This document shows positions 49,883-60,289 of a stretch of 64,000 nucleotides of DNA, one piece after another. The notes beneath the pieces were generated by a model that was given only the letters and a program-made list of their open reading frames with translations, did not search any database and was not told the origin of the DNA. The DNA is from Tibeticola sediminis (lineage in GTDB: Bacteria; Pseudomonadota; Gammaproteobacteria; Burkholderiales; Burkholderiaceae_C). A program made the translations under genes and the position numbers. The stretch is from the NCBI RefSeq assembly GCF_003843835.1, contig NZ_RKQL01000003.1, positions 271,190 through 335,189 of the forward strand, given 5' to 3'. Within the stretch, counting starts at the first letter, position 1. Each line of letters starts with the position of its first letter.

Positions 49883-50765
49883 GGCTCGCAGCCGCACCCG
49901 CGGCAGAGGTCACCGGGCTGACCTTGAACCACCGCACCGCACCGCCGCGCGTGTGCAGCACGGTAAAGCGCAGGCCTGAACGCTCAAACCGCTCCCCGCG
50001 ACGTGGAACGTGGCCCATTTCATGCGCGATCAGCCCCCCGATCGTCTCGAAACGGTCATCCGCATCGGGATCTTGCAACGTCACGCCAAAGGCCTCCTCG
50101 ACGCGCTCGACCGGCGTGTCTCCGTTGACGCGCGAACTGCCGTCGGCCATCGCGTAGATGTCGACCGTCTCGTCGTCGGCCTCGTCGAATTCATCCTCGA
50201 TCTCGCCGACGATCTGCTCGAGCACGTCCTCGATCGTGATCAAGCCCGAAGTGCGGCCAAACTCGTCGACCACCATCGCCAAGTGGTTGCGGTTGTGCCG
50301 AAAATCCCGCAGCAAGTCGTTGAGCCCCTTGGTTTCCGGGATGAACAGCGCGGGCCGCAGCAGCGCCCGCAAGCTGAGCTCTGGCGCGCGCTGCAGCTTC
50401 AGCAGGTCTTTGGCCATCAAGATGCCGATGATGTTTTCACGCTCGCCCTCGAAAACCGGGAAGCGCGAATGCCCCGTGTCGATCACCTGATGCAACAGTT
50501 CATCGAACGGCGCGTCGATGTCGAGCAAATCCATCCGCGGCGCAGCCACCATCACCTCGCCCGCCGTCATCGACGCCATGCGGATCACGCCTTCGAGCAT
50601 GGCCCGACTCTCGGCGTTGATCACGCGGTTCTCCTCGGCCTCGGCCAAGGTCTCGATCAGTTCCTCAGGAGAGTCCGGGCCCGGGTGGATGAATTCAGCC
50701 AAACGCTGCAGAAACGAGCGCTTGTCTTCCCGTTGGGGCGAGCGCTCGGGGTGCGGATCGGACAC
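49857..50765 (-). CDS. corC: CorC/HlyC-type CBS transporter-associated protein (302 aa)
   Basis: Cytosolic CBS-pair protein (~70-200) with a C-terminal CorC/HlyC domain (~210-290, DRFETIGGLIAHEMGHVPRR). Lacks the membrane DUF21 domain, so it is the CorC/YbeX form, linked to magnesium/cobalt efflux and ribosome function. Start chosen as GTG at 50765 (SDPHPERSPQRE), as in relatives; ATG at 50834 is an alternative. Upstream of lnt in the usual order. Confidence 0.9.
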   Translation of the reverse strand: MSDPHPERSPQREDKRSFLQRLAEFIHPGPDSPEELIETLAEAEENRVINAESRAMLEGVIRMASMTAGEVMVAAPRMDLLDIDAPFDELLHQVIDTGHSRFPVFEGERENIIGILMAKDLLKLQRAPELSLRALLRPALFIPETKGLNDLLRDFRHNRNHLAMVVDEFGRTSGLITIEDVLEQIVGEIEDEFDEADDETVDIYAMADGSSRVNGDTPVERVEEAFGVTLQDPDADDRFETIGGLIAHEMGHVPRRGERFERSGLRFTVLHTRGGAVRWFKVSPVTSAAGAAASHEHRRAGR

Positions 50766-50858
50766 GGATGGGGGTGCAGGACCTGCGGTTGTTGCGACGG
50801 CGCTTAGGATAGCGCAATCACCGACCGGTGCCACGGGGCGCGCAGCCGGGGAGACGCC

Positions 50859-51503
50859 TCAGAGGCTGAGAGGGAATCGCCGGCGCACCGCGCTCCAAGC
50901 CGCGGCCCACCAATGCCGCAGTCGGCCCCGCTGCTCGGCGACGCGGTCGGCAAACTCGTCCTCGAAACGGGCCGGTGGCAACTCGAGCATGGCCTCGCTC
51001 TCGGAGCCGTCGCGCACCACCCGTGCGCCCGCACTTCGGGCAATGTGCAGCATGGGCGCGTTTTCCGACAGCGCGTGGATCAACATCCGCTGGGCCCCTT
51101 GCGTGCGCGCATGGACGACCGCGCGCTCGAACAGCCGCTTGCCCAGCCCCTGCCCTCGCGCCTCGGCGGCCACCGACACGCCGTATTCGACCGCGAGCCC
51201 ACCCGAGCGCTGGTACAGATACGCCAAGTGCGCCATCGCGATGATTTCGAGGTCGGGCCCTTCGACGCCATAGACCTCGTCACGCCCGAAATCAAGGCCC
51301 GCCACATACGCACCGATATGCGCGTCGGTCGCCGGATACCCGAAGCGCAGATACCGATCCTGCGCGCCGAGGGCCAGCAAGTGCCGCAGCAGCGCCGGTC
51401 GATCTTCTTCATGGAGCGCCCGGATCGGCCAAGCCGCGCGCGAAGCCGCCGGGGCCAGAGCATCGGCGACGTGGGGAGCTGCGGAAAGCAAAGGATCGGA
51501 CAT
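50859..51503 (-). CDS. GNAT-family acetyltransferase (214 aa)
   Basis: Acetyl-CoA-dependent N-acetyltransferase with the acetyl-CoA loop VAAEARGQGLGKRLFERAVV (R/QxxGxG, ~112-131) and a C-terminal LHIARSAGARVVRDG strand. Substrate unknown; the N-terminal RALHEEDRPALLRHLLALGA resembles GNATs of the PA4794-like group. Stands alone: 93 bp from corC, 36 bp from the Lrp gene stop, all on the minus strand. Confidence 0.88.
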   Translation of the reverse strand: MSDPLLSAAPHVADALAPAASRAAWPIRALHEEDRPALLRHLLALGAQDRYLRFGYPATDAHIGAYVAGLDFGRDEVYGVEGPDLEIIAMAHLAYLYQRSGGLAVEYGVSVAAEARGQGLGKRLFERAVVHARTQGAQRMLIHALSENAPMLHIARSAGARVVRDGSESEAMLELPPARFEDEFADRVAEQRGRLRHWWAAAWSAVRRRFPLSL

Positions 51504-51539
51504 GGCGCAAGAATAAGGGAAAACCCTAGGCAGCGCGGC

Positions 51540-52043
51540 CTAATTCCCGAATCCAAGGCCGGAGAGGGGGATTTCGGCAGGCCCTTTGATCCGGTCGATG
51601 ACGAAGCCCGTCTTGCAGTCCTGGACGCTCGGATGTCGCAACAGCGCGTCCATCATGAACCGCGAGTACGCCGCCATGTCCGGCACCACGAGTTTGAGCA
51701 AGACATCGACTTCCCCCGCCAAAGCCACGCACTCGACGACCTCGGGCCAAGCCGCGACGCTGGCCCGGAAAGCCTCCATCGGCGTGTGGGCCGCGGGCAC
51801 CGCCTGTTTTTCGAGACGCACCTGCACGTACGCCGTCAAGCCCAAGCCGAGCCGCTCGGCCCGCAGGAGGGCCGCGTAGCGCTCGATCACCCCCATCGCC
51901 TCGAGGCGGTGCACACGGCGCAAGACCGCACTGGCCGACAAACCCACGCGCGTGCCGAGGGTTTCAAAGGTGGCGCGTCCGTCGCGCTGGAGCCACTCCA
52001 GGATGGCCCGGTCCAGTCGGTCCGGCGGTTGAAACTCGCTCAT
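51540..52043 (-). CDS. Lrp/AsnC-family transcriptional regulator (167 aa)
   Basis: Two-domain regulator: N-terminal helix-turn-helix (DRLDRAILEWLQRDGRATFE ... VGLSASAVLRRVHRLEAMGV) and C-terminal RAM ligand domain (VVECVALAGEVDVLLKLVVP). Amino-acid-sensing Lrp-type regulators often sit beside hppD, and hppD begins ~680 bp away here on the other strand. Tyrosine or phenylpyruvate control is thus plausible. Start at 52043 (MSEFQPP); the ATG at 52052 would add three residues. Confidence 0.9.
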   Translation of the reverse strand: MSEFQPPDRLDRAILEWLQRDGRATFETLGTRVGLSASAVLRRVHRLEAMGVIERYAALLRAERLGLGLTAYVQVRLEKQAVPAAHTPMEAFRASVAAWPEVVECVALAGEVDVLLKLVVPDMAAYSRFMMDALLRHPSVQDCKTGFVIDRIKGPAEIPLSGLGFGN

Positions 52044-52129
52044 GCAATCCATCTTACGGGAAGCGCGGCGCTGCGGGCAGGTCTTCGGCGAAGCCAACGA
52101 CGGGCTGGTACCGACATGCTCGGCTCGCC

Positions 52130-52591
52130 TGGGCACGCATCTCGGCGACACTGTTCGCGCACCAGGAGGAGCTCGACGCCAACCTGCTCGCACGGCTGGA
52201 ACTGCTGCGACACCCCAATCTCGAGCCCGAAGCTCGGCAGCGCGCGCTCGCAGAGCTCGAAGCCGATCTTCCCGAGCCGCTGCGTGCAGGCCGCGCCGAG
52301 TCGGTACGGCATCTGGAGGTGCTGTCACTCGAACAATCGCTGCGCGCGCAGCGGGCCAGTCCGCAAGAGCGCTTCGAGCAACGCGCGGCAAGGTTTGGCG
52401 TCGAGGTCGCGACCCGATTGATGCGCCTGGACGAAGAAGAGCAGGACTGGAACCGGCGGCTCGATGCCTACGCAGCCGCCCTGCCGTCCGCGCGCACCGA
52501 GCAGGAACGCGCCCGACTGCAGGAACATTGGTTTACGCCCGAGGAACGGCTGCGTCTGGAAGCGGCGCTCTCAGCGCGCAGCCAACATTGA
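52130..52591 (+). pseudogene. Lipase chaperone (LifO) C-terminal remnant
   Basis: The plus-strand frame contains the C-terminal half of a lipase secretion chaperone: LFAHQEELDANLLARLELLR, LADLPEPLR-like LEADLPEPLRAGRAESVRHL, RFGVEVATRLMRLDEEEQDW and HWFTPEERLRLEAAL. The membrane anchor and N-terminal half are absent and no start codon lies in the homologous part before GTG at 52319. There is no lipase gene nearby. A 5'-truncated remnant is the simplest reading. Confidence 0.55.
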
Positions 52592-52725
52592 CCGCGCGCT
52601 TGCTGCAGGGGACGCGCAGCTTTCCTGCGTCACGACGCGCGACAAGCCACACAGACGCCGCCATCCTGTTCGCACTGCCGCCTACAGTACGAGGCGTACG
52701 CTGCGCCACACACTGAGGAGTCGCC

Positions 52726-53877
52726 ATGAATTCCGCCACACCCCTTGCCCCTGCCCCCCGCACCGACGCGTCCTGGGACAACCCCATGGGAACCGCCGGC
52801 TTCGAATTCATCGAGTTCGCGGCGCCCGACCCGCTGGCGATGGGTCAGTTGTTCGAGCGCATGGGTTTCGCACCGGTCGCGCGACACCGCCATAAGAACG
52901 TCACGCTCTACCGGCAGGGTGACATCAACTTCATCATCAACGCCGAAGCAGACTCCTTCGCCCAGCGCTTCGCCCGCCTGCACGGGCCCAGCATCTGCGC
53001 CATCGCGTTCCGAGTCGAAGACGCCAAGCGGGCCTACGAAAGAGCCCTCGACCTCGGCGCCTGGGGCTACGCGGGCCAAGCCGGGCCGGGCGAACTCAAC
53101 ATCCCCGCCATCAAGGGCATCGGTGACAGCCTGATCTACCTCGTCGATCGCTGGCGCGGCAAAGGTGGCGCCCAACCGGGCGACATCGGCAACATCGGCT
53201 TTTACGACGTCGATTTCGAGCCCCTGCCCAGGACGCACGGCGCGCAAACGCTGTCGCCGCGCGGCCACGGCCTCACGCACATCGACCACCTCACCCACAA
53301 CGTCCATCGCGGCCGCATGGCCGAATGGGCCGAGTTCTACGAGCGGATTTTCAATTTCCGGGAAGTCCGCTATTTCGATCTCGAGGGTCAAAAGACCGGA
53401 ATCAAGAGCCGCGCGATGACCAGCCCCTGCGGCAAGATCCGCATCCCCATCAATGAGGAAGGGAACGACACCCCGGGGCAGGTGCAGGAATACCTCGACC
53501 GTTACCACGGCGAAGGCATCCAACATGTCGCGCTGGCCAGCGACGACCTCTATGCCTCGGTCGATGCGCTGCAAATGCAGGGCATCCGGCTGCTCGAGAC
53601 GAGCGAAACCTATTACGAACTCCTCGAGCGGCGCATCCCGAACCACGGCGAGGACCTGCAAGCCCTGCGCCAGCGCAACATCCTCGTCGACGGGAAACGC
53701 GGCGCCCTTTTGTTGCAGATCTTCAGCGAAAACCTGCTCGGCCCGATCTTCTTCGAGTTCATCCAGCGCAAAGGCAACGAGGGCTTCGGCGAAGGAAACT
53801 TCAAAGCCCTTTTCGAAACCATGGAACTCGACCAAATCCGCCGCGGTGTGCTGGCACCAGACACCCCTTCGTCCTGA
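52726..53877 (+). CDS. hppD: 4-hydroxyphenylpyruvate dioxygenase (383 aa)
   Basis: Non-heme iron enzyme of tyrosine degradation making homogentisate. It has two VOC-type domains; the iron ligands lie in the second: H in LTHIDHLTHNV (~180), H in GEGIQHVALAS (~262) and E in GPIFFEFIQRKGNEGFGEGNF (~343). Normal length for the bacterial enzyme. A GAGGAG ribosome site lies 5 nt before the ATG. The adjacent Lrp gene may control it. A short imperfect palindrome (GTACGAGGCGTAC, ~52687) precedes the start. Confidence 0.96.
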   Translation: MNSATPLAPAPRTDASWDNPMGTAGFEFIEFAAPDPLAMGQLFERMGFAPVARHRHKNVTLYRQGDINFIINAEADSFAQRFARLHGPSICAIAFRVEDAKRAYERALDLGAWGYAGQAGPGELNIPAIKGIGDSLIYLVDRWRGKGGAQPGDIGNIGFYDVDFEPLPRTHGAQTLSPRGHGLTHIDHLTHNVHRGRMAEWAEFYERIFNFREVRYFDLEGQKTGIKSRAMTSPCGKIRIPINEEGNDTPGQVQEYLDRYHGEGIQHVALASDDLYASVDALQMQGIRLLETSETYYELLERRIPNHGEDLQALRQRNILVDGKRGALLLQIFSENLLGPIFFEFIQRKGNEGFGEGNFKALFETMELDQIRRGVLAPDTPSS

Positions 53878-53934
53878 GCGATGGCCACCGCTGGCGGGCC
53901 AGGCTCGTCTCGGGGGGCCGTACACTCCAGGTCC

Positions 53935-54690
53935 ATGCATGCCGCTGAGCAGATCCGCGCCGCCATCGCGGGCGTCATGAGCCTGCGCGAGGCGCACGTC
54001 CTGTCCCCGGCGCTCGGGGAGGCCATCCACGCCATCAAAGGCCTGCAGGCCCGGCGTTTTGCCCACACCTATGCCGACCTTGCCGCCGACCCTGTCTACG
54101 CGCCCGCAGTCTCATTTTTCTTGACCGAGCTCTACGCCGACCGGGACTTCCGGGAGCGTGATCTCCAGTTCGGGCGCATCGCCGGCGCGCTGGAGCGGTG
54201 GCTGCCGCCCGCGGCCACCGAAACCGCCGTCGCACTGGCCGAACTCCATGGCCTCAGCGAGCGACTCGACCACGAAATGGCCCTGGCGTGGTTACAACAA
54301 TCGGACACCACCCCGGCCGCGGAACGCTACGTCGAAGCCTGGCGCCGCGTCAGCGCACCCCACGAGCGCGGGCACCAGCTCGAACTGGTACTCGCGCTGG
54401 GTCGCGAACTCATCGGCCTCACCCAGACGCCGGGCCTCCTGTTGCTGCTCAAAGCGATGCGCGGCCCCGCGAAAATGGCTGGTCTGGCTGCCTTGCAAAG
54501 CTTTCTGGAAACCGGCTTTCACACCTTCAAAGACCTCGCATTGGTGCGGGGCCGCGCCGAGCGCTTCCTCGACGTCATCGAGCACCGGGAACGGGAATGG
54601 CTCACCCGTTTGTTCGAGTGGCCGAAGACCGAGGCCATTGCCGTGCTCACGCCCGCGATCCAGGCGACCGAAGCGCCAACCCAGAATTGA
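53935..54690 (+). CDS. FFLEELY-motif family protein (251 aa)
   Basis: Hypothetical helical protein with SFFLTELYADRDFRERDLQF near residue 59, the hallmark of the FFLEELY-type family of unknown function seen in proteobacteria. No membrane segment. The start at 53935 (MHAAEQIRAA) is favoured over 53881, which would give a Ser/Gly-rich tail. 57 bp after hppD; a terminator follows the stop. Confidence 0.75.
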   Translation: MHAAEQIRAAIAGVMSLREAHVLSPALGEAIHAIKGLQARRFAHTYADLAADPVYAPAVSFFLTELYADRDFRERDLQFGRIAGALERWLPPAATETAVALAELHGLSERLDHEMALAWLQQSDTTPAAERYVEAWRRVSAPHERGHQLELVLALGRELIGLTQTPGLLLLLKAMRGPAKMAGLAALQSFLETGFHTFKDLALVRGRAERFLDVIEHREREWLTRLFEWPKTEAIAVLTPAIQATEAPTQN

Positions 54691-54715
54691 AAAAGCCGAC
54701 TCGAAGTCGGTTTTT
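54691..54715. terminator. Bidirectional terminator after FFLEELY gene and tRNA-fMet
   Basis: AAAAGCCGACT, a CGA loop, then AGTCGGTTTTT: a stem of 6 GC-rich pairs flanked by A- and T-runs on opposite sides, so it can act on both strands. It lies 5 nt downstream of the tRNA CCA end. Confidence 0.85.
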
Positions 54716-54720
54716 GAATT

Positions 54721-54797
<77 letters not shown>

Positions 54798-54807
54798 ATA
54801 GGCTAAT

Positions 54808-54816
54808 ATTATATCA
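54808..54816 (-). promoter_or_regulatory. Extended -10 promoter for tRNA-fMet
   Basis: The minus strand reads TGATATAAT, a perfect extended -10 (TGnTATAAT) 11 bp before the tRNA 5' end. No clear -35 box is seen in the rplQ coding sequence. Confidence 0.6.
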
Positions 54817-55209
54817 CGCGCTGGCGTTCTCGGCAGACCCGGCGGCGGTTTCGGGACGATCCACCAGTTCCACCAAGGCCATCGGCGCGTTGTCACCGAC
54901 GCGGAAGCCCATCTTCAGGATGCGGGTGTAACCACCCGGACGAGCCTTGTAGCGCGGGCCCAGTTCATCGAACAGCTTGGTGACCATTTCGCGGTTCCGA
55001 AGCCGGCTGAAGGCCAAGCGGCGGTTCGCAACGCTCGATTCCTTGGCCAAGGTGATCAGCGGCTCGACGACGCGGCGCAGTTCTTTAGCCTTCGGCACGG
55101 TCGTTTTGATGACTTCGTGCTCCAGCAGCGAGTTCATCATGTTCCGCAGCATCGCTTGGCGGTGCTCGGAAGTGCGGTTGAGTTTTCGGAGTCCGTGTCC
55201 GTGACGCAT
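54814..55209 (-). CDS. rplQ: 50S ribosomal protein L17 (131 aa)
   Basis: Starts [20 protein letters not shown], the invariant L17 N-terminus. Last gene of the alpha operon (rpsM-rpsK-rpsD-rpoA-rplQ). The tRNA-fMet promoter overlaps its stop region. Confidence 0.98.
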   Translation of the reverse strand: MRHGHGLRKLNRTSEHRQAMLRNMMNSLLEHEVIKTTVPKAKELRRVVEPLITLAKESSVANRRLAFSRLRNREMVTKLFDELGPRYKARPGGYTRILKMGFRVGDNAPMALVELVDRPETAAGSAENASA

Positions 55210-55301
55210 GTTTGATCCTTTCAATCGAGTGGTTTTATTTTCACCGCGGCCGTATCAGGTACCGCGACGCGCCCGGGCCTACGGCCCGGACGATTTCGAC
55301 A

Positions 55302-56294
55302 TCAACGCCGGTCCAGACCCGCAGGCGGCCAGTTTTCCAGCTTCATCCCCAAGGTCAGCCCGCGTGAGGCGAGCACTTCCTTGATTTCGTTGAGCGACTT
55401 GCGCCCAAGGTTCGGGGTCTTGAGCAGCTCATTCTCGGTGCGCTGAATCAAATCCCCGATGTAATAAATGTTCTCGGCCTTGAGGCAGTTCGCCGAGCGT
55501 ACCGTCAGTTCCAGTTCGTCGACCGGACGCAGCAGAATTGGGTCGAATGCGGCCGAAGCGCTGCGCTGAGCCGGCGCTTCGAAGGCGCTGAGAGCGCCGC
55601 CCTCGAGCTGTGCAAACACCGCGAGTTGCTCGACCAGAATCTTGGCCGACGCGCGCACAGCGTCCTCTGCACTGATCGCGCCGTTCGTCTCGATTTCCAG
55701 CACCAGACGATCGAGATCGGTACGTTGCTCGACGCGCGCACTCTCGACGGTGTAGCTGACCCGCTTGACCGGCGAAAACGAGGCATCCAACAACAGGCGC
55801 CCCATGACCTTCGGCGCTTCATCGCCGTAGCGACGCAGGTTGCCGGGGACGTAGCCGCGGCCCTTCTCGACCTTGATCTGCATGTCGAGTTTGCCGCCCT
55901 GCGACAGGGTCGCAATGACCTGATCGGGATTGACGATTTCGACGTCGTGCGGGGTTTGGATGTCGGCTGCGGTCACCACGCCTTCGGTGTCCTTGCGCAG
56001 ACTCAAGGTCACCTCATCGCGGTTGTGGAGCTTGAACACCACGCCTTTGAGGTTCAACAGGATGTTGACCACATCCTCTTGCACGCCGTCGATCGACGAG
56101 TACTCGTGCAGCACGCCCGCGATCGTCACTTCGGTCGGGGCGTAGCCCACCATCGACGACAGCAACACGCGACGCAAGGCATTGCCCAGCGTGTGGCCAT
56201 AGCCCCGCTCGAAAGGTTCGAGCGTGACTTTGGCGCGATGGCCGCCGAGCTGCTCGACGTTGATCGTTTTGGGCTTCAGCAAATTGGTTTGCAT
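55302..56294 (-). CDS. rpoA: RNA polymerase subunit alpha (330 aa)
   Basis: Assembly subunit of RNA polymerase. The N-terminal dimerisation domain includes [20 protein letters not shown], and the C-terminal DNA-binding domain ends with [20 protein letters not shown] (helix-hairpin-helix), which binds UP elements. Length standard for beta-proteobacteria. The 92-bp gap to rplQ holds only a GC-rich inverted stretch. Confidence 0.98.
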   Translation of the reverse strand: MQTNLLKPKTINVEQLGGHRAKVTLEPFERGYGHTLGNALRRVLLSSMVGYAPTEVTIAGVLHEYSSIDGVQEDVVNILLNLKGVVFKLHNRDEVTLSLRKDTEGVVTAADIQTPHDVEIVNPDQVIATLSQGGKLDMQIKVEKGRGYVPGNLRRYGDEAPKVMGRLLLDASFSPVKRVSYTVESARVEQRTDLDRLVLEIETNGAISAEDAVRASAKILVEQLAVFAQLEGGALSAFEAPAQRSASAAFDPILLRPVDELELTVRSANCLKAENIYYIGDLIQRTENELLKTPNLGRKSLNEIKEVLASRGLTLGMKLENWPPAGLDRR

Positions 56295-56406
56295 TCAATC
56301 TTCCTCTCAATACCCCCGGCTCGTTACACCGGTAAGGCTGACTAACACGCACAGGGCCAAGGCATGCGCCAGGGCCCTGTGCAACCGGATCGGTTGAACG
56401 CGAGGA

Positions 56407-57030
56407 TCAACGCGAATACAACTCGACGATCAGCGATTCGTTGATGTCGGCGCCGAACTCATCGCGGTCCGGCACCTTCTTGAAAACACCTTGGGCCTTC
56501 GCGACATCGACTTCCACCCAGGCCGGGAGACCGACCTGCTGCGCGAGCTGCAGTGCCTCGACGACACGCGTCTGCTTGGCGGCTTTTTCGCGCACCGCAA
56601 TCACGTCGCCGGGCTTGACCATGTACGACGGGATGTTGACCGTCTGACCGTTGACCGAAATGGCCTTGTGCGAGACCAGCTGCCGAGCCTCGGCTCGCGT
56701 CGAGCCAAAGCCCATGCGGTAGACGACGTTGTCGAGACGGCTCTCGAGCAGCTGCAACAGGTTCGAACCCGTGTTGCCCCGACGGCGGTCGGCTTCGGCG
56801 AAATAGCGGCGGAACTGCCGTTCCAGGACGCCATACATGCGCTTGACTTTTTGCTTCTCGCGCAACTGCCGCCCGAAGTCCGAAGTCCGCTGCCCGGAGG
56901 TACGGCCGTGCTGACCGGGCTTGGAATCGAACTTGCACTTATCCCCGATCGAGCGACGCGCGCTCTTGAGGAACAGATCGGCGCCTTCGCGCCGGGAAAG
57001 TTTGCCCTTAGGACCAATGAAACGTGCCAC
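56407..57030 (-). CDS. rpsD: 30S ribosomal protein S4 (207 aa)
   Basis: Primary 16S rRNA binder and, in E. coli, translational repressor of the alpha operon. S4 RNA-binding domain [20 protein letters not shown] near residue 96. Lacks the zinc cysteines of the C+ form. 112-bp gap before rpoA. Confidence 0.98.
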   Translation of the reverse strand: MARFIGPKGKLSRREGADLFLKSARRSIGDKCKFDSKPGQHGRTSGQRTSDFGRQLREKQKVKRMYGVLERQFRRYFAEADRRRGNTGSNLLQLLESRLDNVVYRMGFGSTRAEARQLVSHKAISVNGQTVNIPSYMVKPGDVIAVREKAAKQTRVVEALQLAQQVGLPAWVEVDVAKAQGVFKKVPDRDEFGADINESLIVELYSR

Positions 57031-57113
57031 TTGCTTTTCCTTTGTTCATCTGCCGCGACGACAGCCGCGGGAGCCAGGCCCGATCGGACCTGGCGGTGGA
57101 CTTGTGTGAAGAA

Positions 57114-57518
57114 TCAAATCCGGCGCCGCTTCTGCGGACGGCAGCCGTTGTGCGGGATCGGCGTCACGTCGGAAATCGAGGAAATCCGGATCCCGAGTGC
57201 GGCCAGGGCGCGAACCGAAGACTCGCGGCCAGGACCGGGACCCTTGATCTCGACGTCGAGATTCTTGATGCCCTGCTCCATCGCGGCGCGTCCAGCCACT
57301 TCCGATGCCACCTGGGCGGCAAAGGGCGTGGACTTCCGCGACCCTTTGAAGCCCTGACCACCGGAGGATGCCCAGGACAAAGCGTTGCCCTGGCGATCGG
57401 TGATGGTGATGATCGTGTTGTTGAAGGATGCGTGCACGTGCGCGATGCCATCCGCAACGTTCTTGCGAACCTTTTTGCGAACCCGAGCCGCCGCGCTGCT
57501 GGAGGGGGATTTAGCCAT
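57114..57518 (-). CDS. rpsK: 30S ribosomal protein S11 (134 aa)
   Basis: Platform protein; [20 protein letters not shown] near the start and CRPQKRRRI end are typical. Between rpsM and rpsD in the usual order. Confidence 0.98.
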   Translation of the reverse strand: MAKSPSSSAAARVRKKVRKNVADGIAHVHASFNNTIITITDRQGNALSWASSGGQGFKGSRKSTPFAAQVASEVAGRAAMEQGIKNLDVEIKGPGPGRESSVRALAALGIRISSISDVTPIPHNGCRPQKRRRI

Positions 57519-57537
57519 GATTGCCTTTCAAACCGAA

Positions 57538-57903
57538 TTACTTCTTGAGTGCAGCGGCGCCCTTGCGCGGACCCTTGCGCGTCCGGGCGTTGGTGCGCGT
57601 GCGCTGGCCGCGAACCGGCAGGCCGCGGCGATGACGGAAACCGCGATAGCAGCCGATGTCCATCAAACGCTTGATGTTCATCGTCGTTTCGCGGCGCAGA
57701 TCCCCTTCGATGGTGAACTGCGAAACCTGATCGCGGATCTTCTCGATTTCAGCGTCGGTCAGATCTTTGATCTTCTTCGAGTAGGCGACGCCGGCGGCGT
57801 CGCAGATTTTCCGCGCACGGGTGCGGCCGATGCCATAGATGGCCGTCAGACCGATTTCGGCGTGCTTGTGCGGCGGGATGTTGATACCAGCAATACGTGC
57901 CAT
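57538..57903 (-). CDS. rpsM: 30S ribosomal protein S13 (121 aa)
   Basis: Head protein contacting the P-site tRNA and the 50S bridge; starts [20 protein letters not shown] and ends in a lysine-rich tail. First gene of the alpha operon after rpmJ. Confidence 0.98.
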   Translation of the reverse strand: MARIAGINIPPHKHAEIGLTAIYGIGRTRARKICDAAGVAYSKKIKDLTDAEIEKIRDQVSQFTIEGDLRRETTMNIKRLMDIGCYRGFRHRRGLPVRGQRTRTNARTRKGPRKGAAALKK

Positions 57904-57926
57904 GTTCGTCCTTCAATGCCTAATGA

Positions 57927-58040
57927 TCAGCCTTGGCGCTGCTTATGACGCGGATCCGAGCAGATGACTCGCACCACGCCTTTGCGCTTGATGATCTTGC
58001 AGTTGCGGCAAATTTTCTTCACCGAAGCCGAAACTCTCAT
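57927..58040 (-). CDS. rpmJ: 50S ribosomal protein L36 (37 aa)
   Basis: Short gene read by hand: [20 protein letters not shown] then [17 protein letters not shown]. It has the zinc set C11, C14, C27, H32 (C+ form). Lies between infA and rpsM. Confidence 0.97.
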   Translation of the reverse strand: MRVSASVKKICRNCKIIKRKGVVRVICSDPRHKQRQG

Positions 58041-58079
58041 TTTCTTCTCCTAGAACCTTCAAATTGAATCTGCGGCACC

Positions 58080-58298
58080 TCAACGGGCCCTGAACACGAT
58101 GCGCGCCCGCGACAAGTCATATGGCGTGAGCTCCACGGTGACCTTGTCTCCCGGAAGGATGCGGATGTAGTGCATCCGCATCTTGCCCGAAATGTGCGCC
58201 AGCACCACATGGCCATTTTCCAACTTCACTCGGAACGTGGCGTTCGGGAGGTTCTCGATGACCTCCCCCTGCATCTGGATGACGTCGTCCTTCGCCAT
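58080..58298 (-). CDS. infA: Translation initiation factor IF-1 (72 aa)
   Basis: S1/OB-fold factor blocking the A site during initiation; [20 protein letters not shown] start. Start at 58298 rather than five codons earlier. The secY-infA-rpmJ order is typical of beta-proteobacteria. Confidence 0.97.
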   Translation of the reverse strand: MAKDDVIQMQGEVIENLPNATFRVKLENGHVVLAHISGKMRMHYIRILPGDKVTVELTPYDLSRARIVFRAR

Positions 58299-58305
58299 AC
58301 GCGCT

Positions 58306-59625
58306 TCAACCACCGAGCGATGTTTTGAAATTAGCCTTCTTGAGCAAGGACTCGTACTGCTGCGACATCAGGTAGTTTTGAACTTGGGCCATGAAGTCCA
58401 TCGTCACCACGACGATGATCAGGAGCGAAGTCCCGCCAAAATAGAACGGCACGTTGTACTTGAGGATCAGAAACTCTGGCAACAGGCAGACGAAGGTGAT
58501 GTAAATCGCCCCCGCCAGCGTCAATCGGGCCAGGATCTTGTCGATGTACTTGGCCGTTTGCTCGCCCGGCCGAATCCCAGGAACGAAGGCGCCGCTCTTC
58601 TTGAGGTTGTCTGCGGTCTCGCGGCTGTTGAACACCAACGCCGTGTAGAAGAAGCAGAAGAACACGATCGCGGCCGCATAGAGCGTCACATACACCGGCT
58701 GCCCGGGCGCCAGGGCCGCTGCGATATCTTTCAGCCACCGCATCGACTCGCCCGCGCTGAACCAGTTCACCACCGTGGCCGGCAACAAAATGATCGACGA
58801 CGCAAAAATCGGCGGAATCACACCGGCCATGTTGAGCTTCAGCGGTAGGTGAGACGCCTGCCCCCCATAAACACGATTGCCCACCTGGCGGCGTGCGTAG
58901 TTCACGAGGATCTTGCGCTGGCCGCGCTCAACGAACACCACGAACCAAGTCACCAGGAAAACGATCGCGACAATGAAGATGGCCGCAAGGATGCTCATCG
59001 CACCGGTTCGGACCAATTCCAGCAAGCCCCCGATCGCGTTCGGCAAGCCCGCAGCGATGCCAGCGAAGATCAGGATCGAGATCCCGTTGCCCAACCCGCG
59101 CTCGGTAATCTGCTCGCCCAGCCACATCAGGAACATGGTCCCCGCCGTCAGGCTGACCACCGCCGTCAACCGGAACCCGAGCCCCGGGTCGATCACCAAG
59201 CCAGGCGAAGCCTCGAGCGCGACCGCAATCCCAAAGGACTGAAACAGCGCCAACGCGAGCGTGCCGTAGCGGGTGTACTGCGTGATCTTGCGACGGCCGG
59301 CCTCGCCTTCTTTCTTGAGCTGCTCGAACGTGGGCACGACATAGGTCAACAGCTGCATGATGATCGATGCCGAGATGTACGGCATGATCCCCAACGCGAA
59401 CACCGTGAAACGCGACAGCGCGCCACCCGAGAACATGTTGAACAGGCTCAGGATGCCGCCCTGCTGCCCCTTGAACAGCTGCGCCAGCTGATCGGGATTG
59501 ATCCCCGGGACCGGAATGTGCGCACCGATCCGGTAGACCACGAGGGCCAGCAACAGGAAAACCAAACGACGACGAAGATCGCCGTACTTGCCGGTTTTCG
59601 CGAGCTGTGCGGAAGAAGTCGCCAC
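58306..59625 (-). CDS. secY: Preprotein translocase channel SecY (439 aa)
   Basis: Ten-helix inner-membrane protein-conducting channel. Starts with the cytosolic [20 protein letters not shown]; helix 2 plug region [20 protein letters not shown] and the loop [20 protein letters not shown] are typical. 7 bp upstream of infA; the last ribosomal genes before it code spc-operon proteins. Confidence 0.98.
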   Translation of the reverse strand: MATSSAQLAKTGKYGDLRRRLVFLLLALVVYRIGAHIPVPGINPDQLAQLFKGQQGGILSLFNMFSGGALSRFTVFALGIMPYISASIIMQLLTYVVPTFEQLKKEGEAGRRKITQYTRYGTLALALFQSFGIAVALEASPGLVIDPGLGFRLTAVVSLTAGTMFLMWLGEQITERGLGNGISILIFAGIAAGLPNAIGGLLELVRTGAMSILAAIFIVAIVFLVTWFVVFVERGQRKILVNYARRQVGNRVYGGQASHLPLKLNMAGVIPPIFASSIILLPATVVNWFSAGESMRWLKDIAAALAPGQPVYVTLYAAAIVFFCFFYTALVFNSRETADNLKKSGAFVPGIRPGEQTAKYIDKILARLTLAGAIYITFVCLLPEFLILKYNVPFYFGGTSLLIIVVVTMDFMAQVQNYLMSQQYESLLKKANFKTSLGG

Positions 59626-59642
59626 GATGGAGCCGATCCCGA

Positions 59643-60074
59643 TTAGGCGACCTGACCGCCGGCAGCTTCGATTGCCGCCTTGGCACCCGCAGTGGCGCCG
59701 ATACCGATCAATTTCACCGGACGAGTGAGCGTGCCGGACTTGATCACCTTAACGACCTTGGCGATGGCGTTGACGGCACCTGCCTGCTTGAGGGCGAGCA
59801 TGTCCACCTCGGCCAGGCCGAGTCGCTCGAGCGTCGTGAGCGTGACCTCGGCATTGAACTTCAGCGATTGCGACTTGAAGCCACGCTTGGGGAGCCGACG
59901 CTGCAGCGGCATCTGACCGCCTTCGAAGCCGACTTTGTGATAGCCGCCCGCGCGGGACTTTTGCCCCTTGTGGCCGCGGCCAGCGGTCTTGCCCAGGCCG
60001 GAGCCGATACCGCGGCCCACGCGACGCTTGGCGTGACGCGCGCCCTCGGCGGGCTTGATGCTATTGAGTTCCAT
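59643..60074 (-). CDS. rplO: 50S ribosomal protein L15 (143 aa)
   Basis: Begins [20 protein letters not shown] with the glycine-rich [20 protein letters not shown] tail that enters 23S rRNA. Directly upstream of secY. Confidence 0.98.
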   Translation of the reverse strand: MELNSIKPAEGARHAKRRVGRGIGSGLGKTAGRGHKGQKSRAGGYHKVGFEGGQMPLQRRLPKRGFKSQSLKFNAEVTLTTLERLGLAEVDMLALKQAGAVNAIAKVVKVIKSGTLTRPVKLIGIGATAGAKAAIEAAGGQVA

Positions 60075-60084
60075 GTTCAGCCTC

Positions 60085-60270
60085 TCAAAGAACCTTGACC
60101 AGATAGCTGATCTTGTTGATCATCCCGCGCACTTCGGGGGTGTCCTTGAGCTCGCGAACGCTGTTGAGGCGGCGCAGACCCAGACCCCGAACCGTCGCGC
60201 GGTGCGACTCTTTGCAGCCGATGGGGCTGCGCACGAGCTGCACCTTCACGGTTTGTTGTGTCGTCGTCAT
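60085..60270 (-). CDS. rpmD: 50S ribosomal protein L30 (61 aa)
   Basis: Short L30 with [20 protein letters not shown]. Sits between rpsE and rplO as in the spc operon. Confidence 0.97.
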   Translation of the reverse strand: MTTTQQTVKVQLVRSPIGCKESHRATVRGLGLRRLNSVRELKDTPEVRGMINKISYLVKVL

Positions 60271-60289
60271 TTTTCGTATCCCCTCGTGT

